From the NCBI GenBank assembly GCA_026397965.1, contig JAPLTU010000039.1, positions 1 to 64,000 on the forward strand: a stretch of 64,000 bases of DNA. The letters are read 5' to 3'. Below, piece after piece: positions 24,994 to 34,586 of the stretch. Below the pieces are notes generated by a model. It did no database searches. It saw only the letters and a program-made list of their open reading frames with translations, and was not told the DNA's origin. The first letter of the stretch is position 1. Each line of letters opens with the position of its first letter. The DNA comes from Verrucomicrobiota bacterium. Its GTDB lineage: Bacteria > Verrucomicrobiota > Verrucomicrobiia > Opitutales > UBA953. The translations under genes and the position numbers were made by a program.

Positions 24994-26121
24994 TTAACCC
25001 AGGAAGGCGTGGAGACGAACGGTCAACCCGGTATCGGGAAGCAAGAAGCCATCGTGGCCGGCATCCGTGATCACCTCATGATAAGCCGCGTTGACGCCGA
25101 CGGCGGTCGCGGCGGCGAGAAGCATCCGCAGTTCGCTGGTGGGATAGAGCCAATCGCTCGAGAAACCGATAGCGAGCACGTCCGGACCGTGGGCGCAGAA
25201 CAGCGCGCCCGCAGCGGCCCGGGCCGTCATATCAAAGCGATCGACCGCCCGGGTAATCCGTAGCCAACTATTGGCATCAAAGCGCTTCACGAAAGACTGC
25301 CCTTGATGTTCGAGGTAGCTTTCGACCTGCCAGAAGACGGGATTATTGGGCTGGGCGCCGAGCACACGGGCCCGGCCGAATTTCTGCTCAAAAGAAGCGG
25401 AAGAAAGGTAACTGATATGAGCGAGCCTCCGGCCCACCGCCAGACCTGAGACGGGCCCTTCCCCGGGGGCGTAATGGCCGCCGCGATAATTCGGATCCGT
25501 CTCCACGCAGGCACGCGAAACCGCGTTCAAGGCTATCGCCATCGGCGATTGACTTAAGCCTGCCGCCAACACGGCGATGCGACCCACCTCGGCGGAATAG
25601 TCTGCACACCAGATTAATGCCTGCATGCCGCCCATTGAACCGCCGACCACTGCATGCAGTTTCTTGATGCCAAGTTGCTGGATGACCAAGCGTTGGGCTC
25701 GGACGATATCGCCCAAGGTGATTTCCGGGAAAAAACCGCCGTAGGCCTTACCCGTGCGCGGATCGATGGAAATCGGCCCAGTCGAACCCTGACAACCACC
25801 GATGCAATTAATGCCGATGACGAAAAAACGGTCGGTATCGATGGCTTTGCCTGGGCCGACAAAACAATCCCACCATCCGGGCTTCGTATCATCTGGAAGA
25901 TAACGGCCCGCCACGTGGTGATCCCCGCTCAGGGCATGAGGTACTAAGATCGCATTGGATTTATCGGGCAGCAAAGTCCCGTAGGTTTCGTAACGAAGGT
26001 TGAGGGAGGGCAATTCACCACCCAACTCCAATGGAAAGGTATCGGCCGACTTAAAATCGGCGTAGGCCACCGGGCAGAGTTCACGGCGTGGGGCCGAAGG
26101 CTTGGCAGAACAGTCGGACAT
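24994..26121 (-). CDS. metX: Homoserine O-acetyltransferase (MetX family)
   Basis: The 375-residue alpha/beta hydrolase transfers an acyl group from acyl-CoA to homoserine, entering methionine synthesis. Motifs: NAILVPHALSGDHHVAGRY (57-74), GINCIGGCQGSTGP, the nucleophile elbow VGGSMGGMQA with S162, SDWLYPTSELR, and the C-terminal ITDAGHDGFLL with the catalytic histidine. The enzyme could use succinyl-CoA instead; sequence alone does not decide. ATG 26121 is chosen over 26211, since the longer form would run into the divergent Fur gene. No SAM riboswitch is seen in the 88-base leader. thrB and thrC, which share the homoserine branch point, lie far away at 57632-59897. Confidence 0.92.
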   Translation of the reverse strand: MSDCSAKPSAPRRELCPVAYADFKSADTFPLELGGELPSLNLRYETYGTLLPDKSNAILVPHALSGDHHVAGRYLPDDTKPGWWDCFVGPGKAIDTDRFFVIGINCIGGCQGSTGPISIDPRTGKAYGGFFPEITLGDIVRAQRLVIQQLGIKKLHAVVGGSMGGMQALIWCADYSAEVGRIAVLAAGLSQSPMAIALNAVSRACVETDPNYRGGHYAPGEGPVSGLAVGRRLAHISYLSSASFEQKFGRARVLGAQPNNPVFWQVESYLEHQGQSFVKRFDANSWLRITRAVDRFDMTARAAAGALFCAHGPDVLAIGFSSDWLYPTSELRMLLAAATAVGVNAAYHEVITDAGHDGFLLPDTGLTVRLHAFLG

Positions 26122-26209
26122 GGACGTAAGACAGCCAAACCAGACCCGGACGGGAGGCAAGTGGCCATTCGGTGTTGCCACGTCATAAACGCCCCCAAGC
26201 CTGTAGCCC

Positions 26210-26686
26210 ATGACCCAAGGTCACCGCCACGAAGATGGCTGCTGCGGAGAAGGCCCCCATACCCGCATCGAAGCAGCTGTCGGCCGCATGAAGGAGAAAT
26301 CCCTTCGTGTGACGACCCCTCGTCTAGCCATGCTCAAGGTCCTCGCGGAAGCCAAGGGCCCTCTTAGCGCCGAAGAAATCCACTCTTCGGCAGGCGATGG
26401 CGCCCTCGACCTTGTCACGGTCTATCGTGGCCTCGAAGCCCTCGATGAGGCGGGCATCGTCCAACGGCATCCCCTGGAAAGGGGTCGTAGCCTTTATGCC
26501 CTCATCGCGGCCGGTCACCACCATCACCATATCATCTGCCGACGTTGTGGCCGCATCGATCGACTTCCGGGCTGTGACACCTCGCGTCTCGAAAGCGCGG
26601 CTCGCAGCAGCGGCTTCTCCGACCTTACTCACATCATGGAAATCTACGGCATCTGCCCCACCTGCAACCTAACCGCTCATGCCTAA
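26210..26686 (+). CDS. Fur-family metal-responsive repressor (possibly Zur)
   Basis: The 158-residue regulator has a winged helix ([45 protein letters not shown]) and the C-terminal dimer domain with a metal site [14 protein letters not shown] and a second CxxC, CPTC, near the end. The two CxxC pairs are the structural zinc site. The N-terminus [17 protein letters not shown] adds an unusual His/Cys-rich patch of about 20 residues. The lack of the typical Fur HDH pattern and the His run suggest Zur, but iron or peroxide sensing is not excluded. ATG 26210 is used; M27 is an alternative. Its end overlaps the next gene by 8 bases. Confidence 0.85.
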   Translation: MTQGHRHEDGCCGEGPHTRIEAAVGRMKEKSLRVTTPRLAMLKVLAEAKGPLSAEEIHSSAGDGALDLVTVYRGLEALDEAGIVQRHPLERGRSLYALIAAGHHHHHIICRRCGRIDRLPGCDTSRLESAARSSGFSDLTHIMEIYGICPTCNLTAHA

Positions 26687-28205
26687 CTTTCCCCGGACGG
26701 CTTTCATCCTCGGTGCCGGACTCGGCACCCGCCTTCGGCCACTCACCGAAAATTGCCCCAAACCTTTACTCCCCCTCGCTGGCAAGCCCATGGTAATGCA
26801 AGCGATGGATCGCCTCATCGCGGCGGGCACGCGGAGGTTCATCATCAACACCCACCATTGCCCAGCGGCCTGGAAATCCGCTTTTCCTACCAACACCTAT
26901 GCCGGTGCCGAAGTGAAATTCGTCTTTGAACCGACGCTACTCGAGACAGGCGGAGGCTTGGCCAACATCGCGTCGCTCTTGGCCGAGGATGAGAGCGATT
27001 TGGTCATCTGGAATGGAGATATCTTATCGAGCTGTAATGTCAGCGAAGCCTACGCCCACCACCAAGGAGATGGGGCTGAAGCCACCTTGGTCGTGCGGGC
27101 GCAAGGGCCTAACTGTAACGTCCGCGTGACCGACGAAGGCAGGGTCACCGACTTACGCGATCGGCTTGGGAAAACCGACCGCGCCTATCAGTACACCGGC
27201 ATCTGCATCGTGACCCGAGCTTTTGCTCAAGGTATTCCGGCTACCATCGAATCCATCGTCGAACACTTTTTACGCAAGATTCCCGGCCAGCCTGATAGCA
27301 TCCAAGCTTATTTGGATTCATCGCCTCAATGGCACGATCTCGGGACCATCGAAGAATACAACACCATCAAGGCCCAACTTGAAAAACCGGTACGGGGCGC
27401 GTTAACACCGGCCGAAGCCGCCGCCCATCTCGGTTACAGTTTGGTTGACGGAGGCAAAATGCTCAAGGGCGGTTCGGGACGTAAATTTCATCGCATCGCG
27501 AATGCGGCCGGCAAAGAAGCTATTCTTTGCGTGTACGATGACAGCCGCCCGGAAAATCTGATCTACGGCAGCATCGCGCACGCCTTGCTCGGCCAAGCCG
27601 CCGTCAACGTCCCAACCGTCATCGCCGAAGACCATGATCGCGGAATCCTTCTCCTTGAAGACCTTGGCTCGGATGACCTTTGGTCGCTGACCCAAGGGCC
27701 AGGCTTCCCGTGGTCCGCCTTTGGCTCTGCCATCGAACAAGTCGTCAAAATCCACCAGCTCGGGCTCGAAGCCGCCACCAACGCGGGCATCACGCTCATG
27801 GAGCCCTTCTCCCCGTCCCTTTATCAATGGGAGCGGCAATACTTTCAAGATAACGTCTTGGCTGGAAAGAAATTCGACCGGAGCGTCCTCCCGGAAATGG
27901 AATCGCTGGCCCGGGAACTCCTCGGCCAGCCGGCGGTCGCCGTCCACCGTGACTTCCAATCGCAGAACATCCTGGTCCGCGCTGACGCGGCTTGGCTTAT
28001 CGATTTCCAAGGTATGCGCAAAGGTTGCGCCTTCTATGACTTCGCCTCGCTCGCCTATGACCCTTATCTTACCCGCAAAGACATGGATCTCTGGCGGGTC
28101 GAAATCGAGGACCATGCGCGCGAAGCTTCGGACTGGAAAGGTTCGCGAGATGAATTCACGCACCTCCTGCACGTAGCGGCGACACAACGCCTGCTGCAGG
28201 CCTGA
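26679..28205 (+). CDS. MurU-AmgK fusion for cell-wall sugar recycling, apparently truncated
   Basis: The 508-residue product joins two enzymes. Residues 1-235 are a sugar-1-phosphate nucleotidyltransferase ([13 protein letters not shown] at 12-24, [17 protein letters not shown] with D114), most like MurU. Residues 240-508 are an APH-like sugar kinase ([11 protein letters not shown] at 263-273, VHRDFQSQN with H423, LIDFQGMR with D442), most like AmgK. In Pseudomonas, AmgK phosphorylates MurNAc and MurU makes UDP-MurNAc from two separate genes; here one protein could do both, with domain order reversed. The frame ends at TGA 28203-28205 right after QRLLQA, and the next 53 codons in frame look like the missing kinase C-terminus (see 28206). 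It overlaps the Fur-family gene. Confidence 0.8.
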   Translation: MPNFPRTAFILGAGLGTRLRPLTENCPKPLLPLAGKPMVMQAMDRLIAAGTRRFIINTHHCPAAWKSAFPTNTYAGAEVKFVFEPTLLETGGGLANIASLLAEDESDLVIWNGDILSSCNVSEAYAHHQGDGAEATLVVRAQGPNCNVRVTDEGRVTDLRDRLGKTDRAYQYTGICIVTRAFAQGIPATIESIVEHFLRKIPGQPDSIQAYLDSSPQWHDLGTIEEYNTIKAQLEKPVRGALTPAEAAAHLGYSLVDGGKMLKGGSGRKFHRIANAAGKEAILCVYDDSRPENLIYGSIAHALLGQAAVNVPTVIAEDHDRGILLLEDLGSDDLWSLTQGPGFPWSAFGSAIEQVVKIHQLGLEAATNAGITLMEPFSPSLYQWERQYFQDNVLAGKKFDRSVLPEMESLARELLGQPAVAVHRDFQSQNILVRADAAWLIDFQGMRKGCAFYDFASLAYDPYLTRKDMDLWRVEIEDHAREASDWKGSRDEFTHLLHVAATQRLLQA

Positions 28206-28367
28206 GGCGCCTACGGATTCCTCGGGAATAAGAAGGGCAGCCCGGAATACTTGGCGCACATGCCACAGGGCTTACATAACCTTGCCATCGCCGCCAGCCT
28301 GTGTGGCCGCCGGAGATTGGCAGGATTGGCGTGCGACCTGGAATATAGCTTAACGGTTACCCGTTAA
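28206..28367 (+). other. Apparent coding tail of the MurU-AmgK gene after an in-frame TGA
   Basis: Reading on in the same frame past TGA 28203-28205 gives GAYGFLGNKKGSPEYLAHMP and then QGLHNLAIAA before TAA at 28365-28367. From memory, APH-like kinases of this group end with a GAYGFLG...LxxIPxALxNL pattern directly after a QRLxQA helix, so this looks like true C-terminus. The open frame continues past 28300, but residues after about 28310 look less conserved. TGA serves as a normal stop in other genes here (for example cls), so code change is unlikely; mutation, a sequence error or readthrough are the options. Confidence 0.6.
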
Positions 28368-29859
28368 CCTTCTCATCCAAGAAACGTACCAATTCGTCTT
28401 CGGTCATCCGCACCTGAGCCAGCGTATCGCGGTCGCGGACCGTCACACCGGCGTCTTTCTCGATGGTCTCAAAATCGATGGTGATGCCATAAGGCGTGCC
28501 AATTTCGTCTTGGCGACGGTAGCGACGGCCGATGGCACCGGCGGAATCGTAAAAGACATTAAACCGCTTCTTAAGCCGGCGATACAAGGCTTCGGCCCGC
28601 TCGACGAGCTCCGGCTTATTCTTAACGAGCGGGAAAATCGCGGCCTTAAAAGGCGCGACCCGCGGAGGCAGGCGCAAGACCACGCGCTTTTCACCTTCGA
28701 TCTCATCTTCATGATAGGCGGTGGTGAGCAAAGCCAAGAAGACCCGGTCGACCCCGACCGACGGCTCGATCACATGGGGAATGAATCGGGACTTAGCCAT
28801 TTCATCGAACCAATCAAGCTTCTGGCCTGAGACGGTGCTGTGCTGGGTTAAGTCGAAATCGCCGCGAGCCGCGACGCCTTGCAGCTCTTGGACGCCGAAA
28901 GGAAACTCGAACATGATATCAGTCGTCCCCTTCGAATAGTGGGCCAACTTTTCCTTAGGGTGCGGGTAAAGGGACAGCTTCGCCCGCGGAATGCCGATCG
29001 ACTCGAACCATGCCAGACAGCCTTCGATCCAATCTTTGTGAGCGACTTCCCAGTCCGCCGATGGGGAGATGAAATATTCGATTTCCATCTGTTCGAACTC
29101 GCGTGAACGGAAGATGAAATTACGCGGGTTAATCTCATTGCGGAAAGCCTTCCCAATTTGGGCGATACCGAATGGTACCTTCACCCGGCCCGTATCGACA
29201 ACATTCTTGAAATTGATAAAAATCCCTTGCGCGGTTTCGGGACGTAAGAAAGCGATGGCCGAAGCATCCTGCATCGCGCCCACATAGGTCTGGAACATCA
29301 TGTTGAACGAGCGGGGAGGCGTGAGCGAGCCCGGCTTACCAGTCGCCGGCGAAGGCACGAGGGCGTGCTCTTCCGGCTTAGCCTCGGTATAATCTTTCAG
29401 CACCAGAGGCTCAAGCGCCCCTTGTTTGGCTAACTTACGTTTCATATCATGGGCCATCTCTTCGGCCTTGGCCTGCATACCGTCATCTTCGAGGACGGAA
29501 ACGTAACCGATCGTCTCGCCGCCCACGCGCACGGGGGCGAAGAAAAGTTGGTCCGCCCGGTAACGCATCTTGGACTCCTTACAATCGACTAACGGGTCGG
29601 TGAAATTCTCGATATGGCCGGAGGCCTTCCAAGTCGTCGGGTGATGGATGATACTGGAATCTAAGCCTACGATATCATCGCGGCGATGGACGAAATCCTG
29701 CCACCAGGCCTGTTTGATATTATTCTTCAATTCGACGCCCAAGGGGCCGTAATCAAAAAAACCGTTAAACCCTCCGTAGATATCCGAGGAAGGAAAGACG
29801 AACCCGCGGCGCTTGCACAGGTTGATGATGGATTCCATCTTGTCGGTCGGGTCAGCCAT
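28357..29859 (-). CDS. glyS: Glycyl-tRNA synthetase (single-chain class II type)
   Basis: The 500-residue enzyme is the dimeric, eukaryote-like form and not the alpha2-beta2 bacterial form. It starts [30 protein letters not shown] and has [82 protein letters not shown] and the C-terminal anticodon-binding region [15 protein letters not shown]. It ends the minus-strand run scpB-pheA-mlaD-glyS. A short TTAACGG/CCGTTAA hairpin (28350-28367) spans its stop codon but lacks a T-run. No T-box leader is present. Confidence 0.95.
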   Translation of the reverse strand: MADPTDKMESIINLCKRRGFVFPSSDIYGGFNGFFDYGPLGVELKNNIKQAWWQDFVHRRDDIVGLDSSIIHHPTTWKASGHIENFTDPLVDCKESKMRYRADQLFFAPVRVGGETIGYVSVLEDDGMQAKAEEMAHDMKRKLAKQGALEPLVLKDYTEAKPEEHALVPSPATGKPGSLTPPRSFNMMFQTYVGAMQDASAIAFLRPETAQGIFINFKNVVDTGRVKVPFGIAQIGKAFRNEINPRNFIFRSREFEQMEIEYFISPSADWEVAHKDWIEGCLAWFESIGIPRAKLSLYPHPKEKLAHYSKGTTDIMFEFPFGVQELQGVAARGDFDLTQHSTVSGQKLDWFDEMAKSRFIPHVIEPSVGVDRVFLALLTTAYHEDEIEGEKRVVLRLPPRVAPFKAAIFPLVKNKPELVERAEALYRRLKKRFNVFYDSAGAIGRRYRRQDEIGTPYGITIDFETIEKDAGVTVRDRDTLAQVRMTEDELVRFLDEKVNG

Positions 29860-29910
29860 AGGAGGGCTTCACCTATCCCCTTTCAGACGGTCCGCCGCAA
29901 GCCTGTTCCC

Positions 29911-30846
29911 TCAGCGAGGGAGCGGCTCCGTGGTCAAACGGCGAGCTTTCTTCGACCAAGCCTGAGCCAATTCTGAAATCGACTTAAAGACTCCCGTGAC
30001 CTCGGCAGCAGATTCCGTCATCTTGGCCTTCGACCCCTCCAAGGAAGCCGAAAAGGAGGCCATCGCCGCCCCGGCATCGGCCAAACGGACCTGCAGGAGT
30101 GCAAGGGATTCCCCATCCATGGCGCGGTCAGCCGCTTCGACCGACTGACGTAAGCGGGCGCAAGCGATTTGCAGTTCGGCCGCCTTGGCCCCCAGCGTTT
30201 CGGGGGCGGTTGCTTCGGCGATGGCTAAAGTTTTTTTCACCAAGACCGCCGAAAACTGGGCCGCATGCTCGGGGTTTGATTTCGGGAAATAATTATCCAG
30301 CTCGCGTTCCATACCTTCGGCGATCTGCGCAAAGTCGCGGCGCGAAACCCAATCCAACTCTTTAACTATACGTTCCATCGCACCGTGCATCGTGCCACCC
30401 AGAGGGGCGATTTCATTGCGGTCCAGGAGTGCGGGCGGCGGCGCGGTCGCATCCCACACCAACTCGACTTGCAATAATCCAGAGGCCGGATTCACCGACA
30501 CCAAGCGGACGCGCAAGCCCCGCTCGACCTCGGTATGCAATTGATCGCCCCGCAACCGATCGGCAAAGCCTCGGTCTTCGAGCGTGGCGGGATCGAGCGT
30601 GAGATTGACCTCGGGTAGCAACCTTCCCTCCGCATCCAAACGCAATCCTAACGAAACCACTTGGCCGACCACGACGCCCTTGACGCGGACGGGCGTGCCA
30701 GTGGAAATGCCTTCGACCGAAAAAGTTGGGCGAAAGACCACGCTGACCAAAGGGGCGGACCACGCGGACCACCAGGCCCAAATCGAAGCCCCCACGGTGA
30801 CGGCGAGCACCGTGATGATGACGCCACCTAGGGCGCGGCGACTCAT
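29911..30846 (-). CDS. MlaD-like MCE-domain lipid transport protein
   Basis: The 311-residue product has an N-terminal membrane helix (about 6-27), then one MCE domain (PLVSVVFRPTFSVEGISTGTPVRVKGVVVGQVVSL, about 30-65 onward) and a long helical tail. MCE proteins form hexameric rings that pass phospholipids between membranes. No ABC permease (MlaE) or ATPase (MlaF) gene is in the window, so its partners must lie elsewhere. ATG 30846 overlaps the pheA stop (ATGA); the longer frame up to 30939 is pheA in another frame and is rejected. Confidence 0.8.
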   Translation of the reverse strand: MSRRALGGVIITVLAVTVGASIWAWWSAWSAPLVSVVFRPTFSVEGISTGTPVRVKGVVVGQVVSLGLRLDAEGRLLPEVNLTLDPATLEDRGFADRLRGDQLHTEVERGLRVRLVSVNPASGLLQVELVWDATAPPPALLDRNEIAPLGGTMHGAMERIVKELDWVSRRDFAQIAEGMERELDNYFPKSNPEHAAQFSAVLVKKTLAIAEATAPETLGAKAAELQIACARLRQSVEAADRAMDGESLALLQVRLADAGAAMASFSASLEGSKAKMTESAAEVTGVFKSISELAQAWSKKARRLTTEPLPR

Positions 30847-31910
30847 CCGGCTGATTGCGGGTAGCTGCCCAGCCACTTGACGACTTCGCAGCGGCCTTTC
30901 AATTCCGTGACGGCGGCTTGCACCGCCGGAGAGTCCCAATGCCCTGGGAAATCAATGAAGAATTGGTACTCCCAGGCCTGCCGACGACTTGGCCGAGATT
31001 CGATCCGGATCAGATTGATGCCGCGGTCTGAAAAAGCACTAAGCGCTCCCTGCAATGAGCCAGGCTCATGTTTCAAAGTCAGCACCACGCTTGTCACTTC
31101 CGGCGTCTCACCTGGCGGATTGGCACCTTGGCCGATGATGAAGAAGCGGGTCGCGTTATCGCGGCGATCTTGGATTCCACGAGCGAGGATAGGCACTCCG
31201 CGAGACTCCGCGGCGGAAGCAGAAGCCACGGCCGCCTGACCTTTGGGTTCGTGGGCGACTTTCTCTACCGCCGCCGCCGTGCTATCCGTCTCCACCAGGA
31301 CCGCATTCGGCAGATGACGTGCGAGCCAGCCGCGGCATTGCGCCAAGGCGATATCCTTAGACAGGACGTGGGTGATATCGGCTAAGGTGCCATGACCGAC
31401 CAGGCATTGCTCGACCGAAAGGGTCACCTGCGCGACCACCTTTAGTTCGGATTCAGCCAAAAGATCGAGTGAATGACTGACCACTCCCTCGGTAGAGTTC
31501 TCAACTGGAACGACGCCGTAAGTCGCCTCGCCGGATTCAACGGCGGCAAAAATATCCGCGATGGTACGCAAGGGCAGCGACGGAACGCTGGAGCCAAACG
31601 CCCTGACTTCGGCTTGTTGCGTGAAAGAGCCTTCGGGGCCGAGGTAGGCCACTGGCTTGGCCATCTGGGCCCCAATGGAGAGCGAGATGATTTCGCGGTA
31701 AATCGCCCGCAAACCTGAGGCCGGGATTCCCGGAGCGGCTTCGGTCAAAGAGCGGAGCAGCTGCTCTTCGCGTTGCGGAGAATAGACGGCCGCACCGGTT
31801 TTTTGCTTAGCTTCACCGATAGCCTTAGCGACATGCAACCGCTGCCCGATGAGCTGCAAAATCTCCCGGTCGATACGATCGACCTCCCGACGATGATTTT
31901 CCAAACTCAT
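30843..31910 (-). CDS. pheA: Chorismate mutase / prephenate dehydratase (P-protein)
   Basis: The 355-residue bifunctional enzyme carries chorismate to phenylpyruvate on the way to phenylalanine. Residues 1-88 are an AroQ mutase domain (VDRIDREILQLIGQRLHVAKAIGEAK). Residues about 90-270 are the dehydratase (VAYLGPEGSFTQQAEV, GVVPVENSTEGVV, RDNATRFFIIG). The ACT domain follows (KHEPGSLQGALSAFSDRGINLIRIESRPSRR), whose ESRP motif is where phenylalanine binds and inhibits. ATG 31910 overlaps the scpB stop (ATGA). Confidence 0.94.
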   Translation of the reverse strand: MSLENHRREVDRIDREILQLIGQRLHVAKAIGEAKQKTGAAVYSPQREEQLLRSLTEAAPGIPASGLRAIYREIISLSIGAQMAKPVAYLGPEGSFTQQAEVRAFGSSVPSLPLRTIADIFAAVESGEATYGVVPVENSTEGVVSHSLDLLAESELKVVAQVTLSVEQCLVGHGTLADITHVLSKDIALAQCRGWLARHLPNAVLVETDSTAAAVEKVAHEPKGQAAVASASAAESRGVPILARGIQDRRDNATRFFIIGQGANPPGETPEVTSVVLTLKHEPGSLQGALSAFSDRGINLIRIESRPSRRQAWEYQFFIDFPGHWDSPAVQAAVTELKGRCEVVKWLGSYPQSAG

Positions 31911-32674
31911 GCGACGGGGGGCGGAGGTTCTTCGGTGGCGACCGCCGCCGAGGATTGATCGTCCAAAGGCAAGCCCATCTCGGCATCGCCGACATTGACC
32001 GGCGTGGTGGCTCGCGTAATCCATTCCGAAATCTGGGCGGGAGACAGCACGTCCGACGCAGGCAATTCGCCTAAAGAACGCAAGCCGGTGAAATCAAGGA
32101 AATGATCGGTGGTGCCATATTGAATCGGACGTCCAGGAAGTTCGGCCCGGCCCGTCACGGCGACCAGCTCGAGTTCTAAAAGTCGCGTCAAAGCACTGTC
32201 GATCGAAACGCCGCGAATCGCCTCCATCTCGGAACGCGTCACCGGCTGGCGATAAGCCACGATGGAAAGCGTTTCGAGCGCCGCCGGACTTAGACGTTGC
32301 GGACGAGGTTCCCCACGAAGCAGACGCACCCAATCGGCGTAGGCGGGAGAGATCACCAAGCGAAAGCCTTCGGGACCCTGCAAGATGCGGCAGGAATCGT
32401 TAGCCTCGCGCATCTCGACCTCCAAAGCGTCGACAGCCTCGCGAATCTGAGTTGCCGTCAGCAAAGTAGGCACTTGGTCGATGATGTCCTGGATGATCTC
32501 CTGGACGGGAGCAACTGAGGCCGGTTCCGCCTGGCCCTCGGGACGCTCTTCGGGATTAATCGGGGCCGCTTGGGCGTGGTACCGGTGCACGACCTTCTGG
32601 ATGTCCTTGATGGACACCGCCTCCGAGGTCGAGAACAGGAGCGCCTTGATAATTTTCTTAAGATTGAATTCCAC
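31907..32674 (-). CDS. scpB: Chromosome segregation protein ScpB
   Basis: The 255-residue product is the winged-helix partner of the SMC-ScpA complex that organises and separates chromosomes. Signatures are IKALLFSTSEAVSIKDI at the N-terminus, FRLVISPAYADWVRLL, LSPAALETLSIVAYRQPVTRSEMEAIRGV and GRAELPGRPIQYGTTDHFLDFTGLRSLGELP. A 35-residue acidic Pro/Ala insertion lies at 36-70 and the tail is Pro/Glu-rich. The start is GTG 32674. scpA is not in the window. It is the first gene of the scpB-pheA-mlaD-glyS run. Confidence 0.92.
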   Translation of the reverse strand: MEFNLKKIIKALLFSTSEAVSIKDIQKVVHRYHAQAAPINPEERPEGQAEPASVAPVQEIIQDIIDQVPTLLTATQIREAVDALEVEMREANDSCRILQGPEGFRLVISPAYADWVRLLRGEPRPQRLSPAALETLSIVAYRQPVTRSEMEAIRGVSIDSALTRLLELELVAVTGRAELPGRPIQYGTTDHFLDFTGLRSLGELPASDVLSPAQISEWITRATTPVNVGDAEMGLPLDDQSSAAVATEEPPPPVA

Positions 32675-32787
32675 GGGAAGGAGGTTTTTAAATCGGGTTG
32701 TCGGCAGGGTAAGTGCGGCTCAATGTCCGCTCCCTCCCCTTTTATTAGGGGGCAATAACCGACTGACAACCGCAGACTTTCCCACCC

Positions 32788-34476
32788 ATGACCGACGCCC
32801 ATTCCACCCGCCACCACTCAGCCATCGTTGTCGACGGCCCCGACCGCGCACCCAGCCGAGCGATGCTGCGGGCCGTAGGCTTCACCGATGCGGACTTTCA
32901 TAAGCCCATCGTGGGGATTGCCTCGACGTGGTCGATGGTCACCCCGTGCAATATGCACATCGATCGCCTGGCCACCCAAGCGGCCAAGGGGGCCGACGAA
33001 GCGGGCGGCAAGGCCATCATCTTTTGCACCATCACGGTCTCGGACGGCATTTCCATGGGCACCCCGGGCATGCGTTATTCGCTCGTCTCCCGCGAGATCA
33101 TCGCGGACTCCGTCGAAGCCGTGACCAGCGCCGAAGGCTTCGATGGGCTGGTCACCATCGGCGGCTGCGATAAAAATATGCCGGGCTGCGTCATGGCCAT
33201 GGCTCGGCTTAATCGCCCCTCCGTCTTTGTGTACGGCGGAACCATCGTACCAGGACTGCATCGCGGACAATCCGCCGATATCGTTACCGTTTTCGAAGCC
33301 GTCGGAAAATATGCCGGCAAGCAAATCGGCGAGGCTGAGCTCAAGGAAATCGAAACCTGCTCCATCCCTGGAGAAGGTTCGTGCGGGGGGATGTATACCG
33401 CGAACACGATGGCCTCCGCGATCGAAGCCCTCGGCCTTAGCCTGCCGGACAGTTCCGCGCAGCTCGCTAACTCCAAAGATAAACTAGCCGATTGCGAACG
33501 CGCCGGCAAAGCCGTCTTGGAATTGCTCAAACGCAACATCCGCCCTTCCGACATCCTCTCCACGGCGGCGTTTGAAAATGCCATCACCGTCGTCATCGCC
33601 TTAGGCGGATCGACCAACGCCGTCTTGCATCTGATCGCGATGGCTCACTCGGCCGGCATCAAACTAACCCTTGAAGACTTTGAACGCGTTGGGCGCAAAG
33701 TACCGGTCTTGGCCGACCTCAAGCCCAGCGGCAAATATAACATGGCACACTTCGTGCGGATTGGCGGCCTGCAGCCCCTATTAAAAATGCTGCTCGATGC
33801 CGGACTGCTGCACGGACACTGCATGACTGTCACCGGTAAAACTGTCGCCGAAAATCTGGCGAACGTCGGGAGTTATGCGCCAGACCAAGACGTCGTCCGC
33901 CCCTTATCGAACCCGATTAAAGCCAACAGCCATCTCCGCATCTTGCGCGGTAACCTCGCGCCGGAAGGCTCGGTCGCCAAAATCTCCGGCAAAGAAGGAA
34001 ATAATTTCGCCGGCAAGGCCATCGTCTACGAATCCGAAGAAGCTTCCTTGCGGGGTATTCTTGATGGAGAAGTTAAAGACGGCCACGTCATCGTCATCCG
34101 CAACGAAGGCCCTAAGGGCGGACCTGGCATGCGCGAGATGCTTGGACCCACTAGTGCCGTCATGGGCAAGGGACTGGGCAAAACGGTGGCGCTGATCACG
34201 GATGGACGATTCTCGGGCGGAAGCCATGGCTTCGTCGTCGGACACATCACACCGGAAGCGGCCGTCGGCGGCGTGCTCGCAATCGTCCAGAACGGCGATA
34301 GCATCGTCATCGACGCGGAGAAGAATGAGATCAACCTCATCGTACCGGCGGATGAAATCGCCCGACGCCTGCAGGCCTGGAAAGTATCCCCACCCAAAGA
34401 AACGCGGGGGGCTTTAGCCAAGTATGCCAAACTCGTTTCCTCAGCCTCGGACGGCGCGATTACGGACGCTGATTAA
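32788..34476 (+). CDS. ilvD: Dihydroxy-acid dehydratase
   Basis: The 562-residue Fe-S enzyme dehydrates dihydroxy acids in isoleucine and valine synthesis, and in the pantothenate route. Cluster cysteines fit C54 (TPCNMHID), C127 (GGCDKNMPGC) and one in GEGSCGGMYTANTM. The C-terminal part has GGPGMREMLGPTSAVMGKGLG and ITDGRFSGGSHGFVVGHITPEA. It is complete. It is divergent from scpB across 113 bases, which include a CCCC/GGGG hairpin near 32740 but no clear promoter. Confidence 0.96.
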   Translation: MTDAHSTRHHSAIVVDGPDRAPSRAMLRAVGFTDADFHKPIVGIASTWSMVTPCNMHIDRLATQAAKGADEAGGKAIIFCTITVSDGISMGTPGMRYSLVSREIIADSVEAVTSAEGFDGLVTIGGCDKNMPGCVMAMARLNRPSVFVYGGTIVPGLHRGQSADIVTVFEAVGKYAGKQIGEAELKEIETCSIPGEGSCGGMYTANTMASAIEALGLSLPDSSAQLANSKDKLADCERAGKAVLELLKRNIRPSDILSTAAFENAITVVIALGGSTNAVLHLIAMAHSAGIKLTLEDFERVGRKVPVLADLKPSGKYNMAHFVRIGGLQPLLKMLLDAGLLHGHCMTVTGKTVAENLANVGSYAPDQDVVRPLSNPIKANSHLRILRGNLAPEGSVAKISGKEGNNFAGKAIVYESEEASLRGILDGEVKDGHVIVIRNEGPKGGPGMREMLGPTSAVMGKGLGKTVALITDGRFSGGSHGFVVGHITPEAAVGGVLAIVQNGDSIVIDAEKNEINLIVPADEIARRLQAWKVSPPKETRGALAKYAKLVSSASDGAITDAD

Positions 34477-34505
34477 GCGAAGCGTTTACCGATAACGATT
34501 TCCGC

Positions 34506-34545
34506 AAGGGGAAGGCCGAATGGGCCCTCCCCTTGTTTATTTGTA
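34506..34545 (+). terminator. Rho-independent terminator after ilvD
   Basis: AAGGGGAAGGCC (34506-34517) pairs with GGCCCTCCCCTT (34523-34534) with one mismatch around GAATG, followed by GTTTATTTGT. It begins 30 bases after the ilvD stop. Confidence 0.8.
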
Positions 34546-34586
34546 CCCTTTAAGCACCCTTCCAAGGTTGCCAATCGGGTCCCAAA

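Noticed and set aside
26122-26209. SAM riboswitch before metX
   Set aside because: The 88-base leader lacks the SAM-I and SAM-II core motifs and is too short for SAM-I with an expression platform.
28203-28205. Selenocysteine at the MurU-AmgK TGA
   Set aside because: No SECIS-like hairpin stands out just after it, and the family does not use selenocysteine at this place as far as I know; mutation or sequence error is simpler.
30847-30939. Longer start of the MlaD-like gene
   Set aside because: It overlaps pheA by nearly 100 bases in another frame, while ATG 30846 gives a normal membrane anchor and an ATGA overlap.
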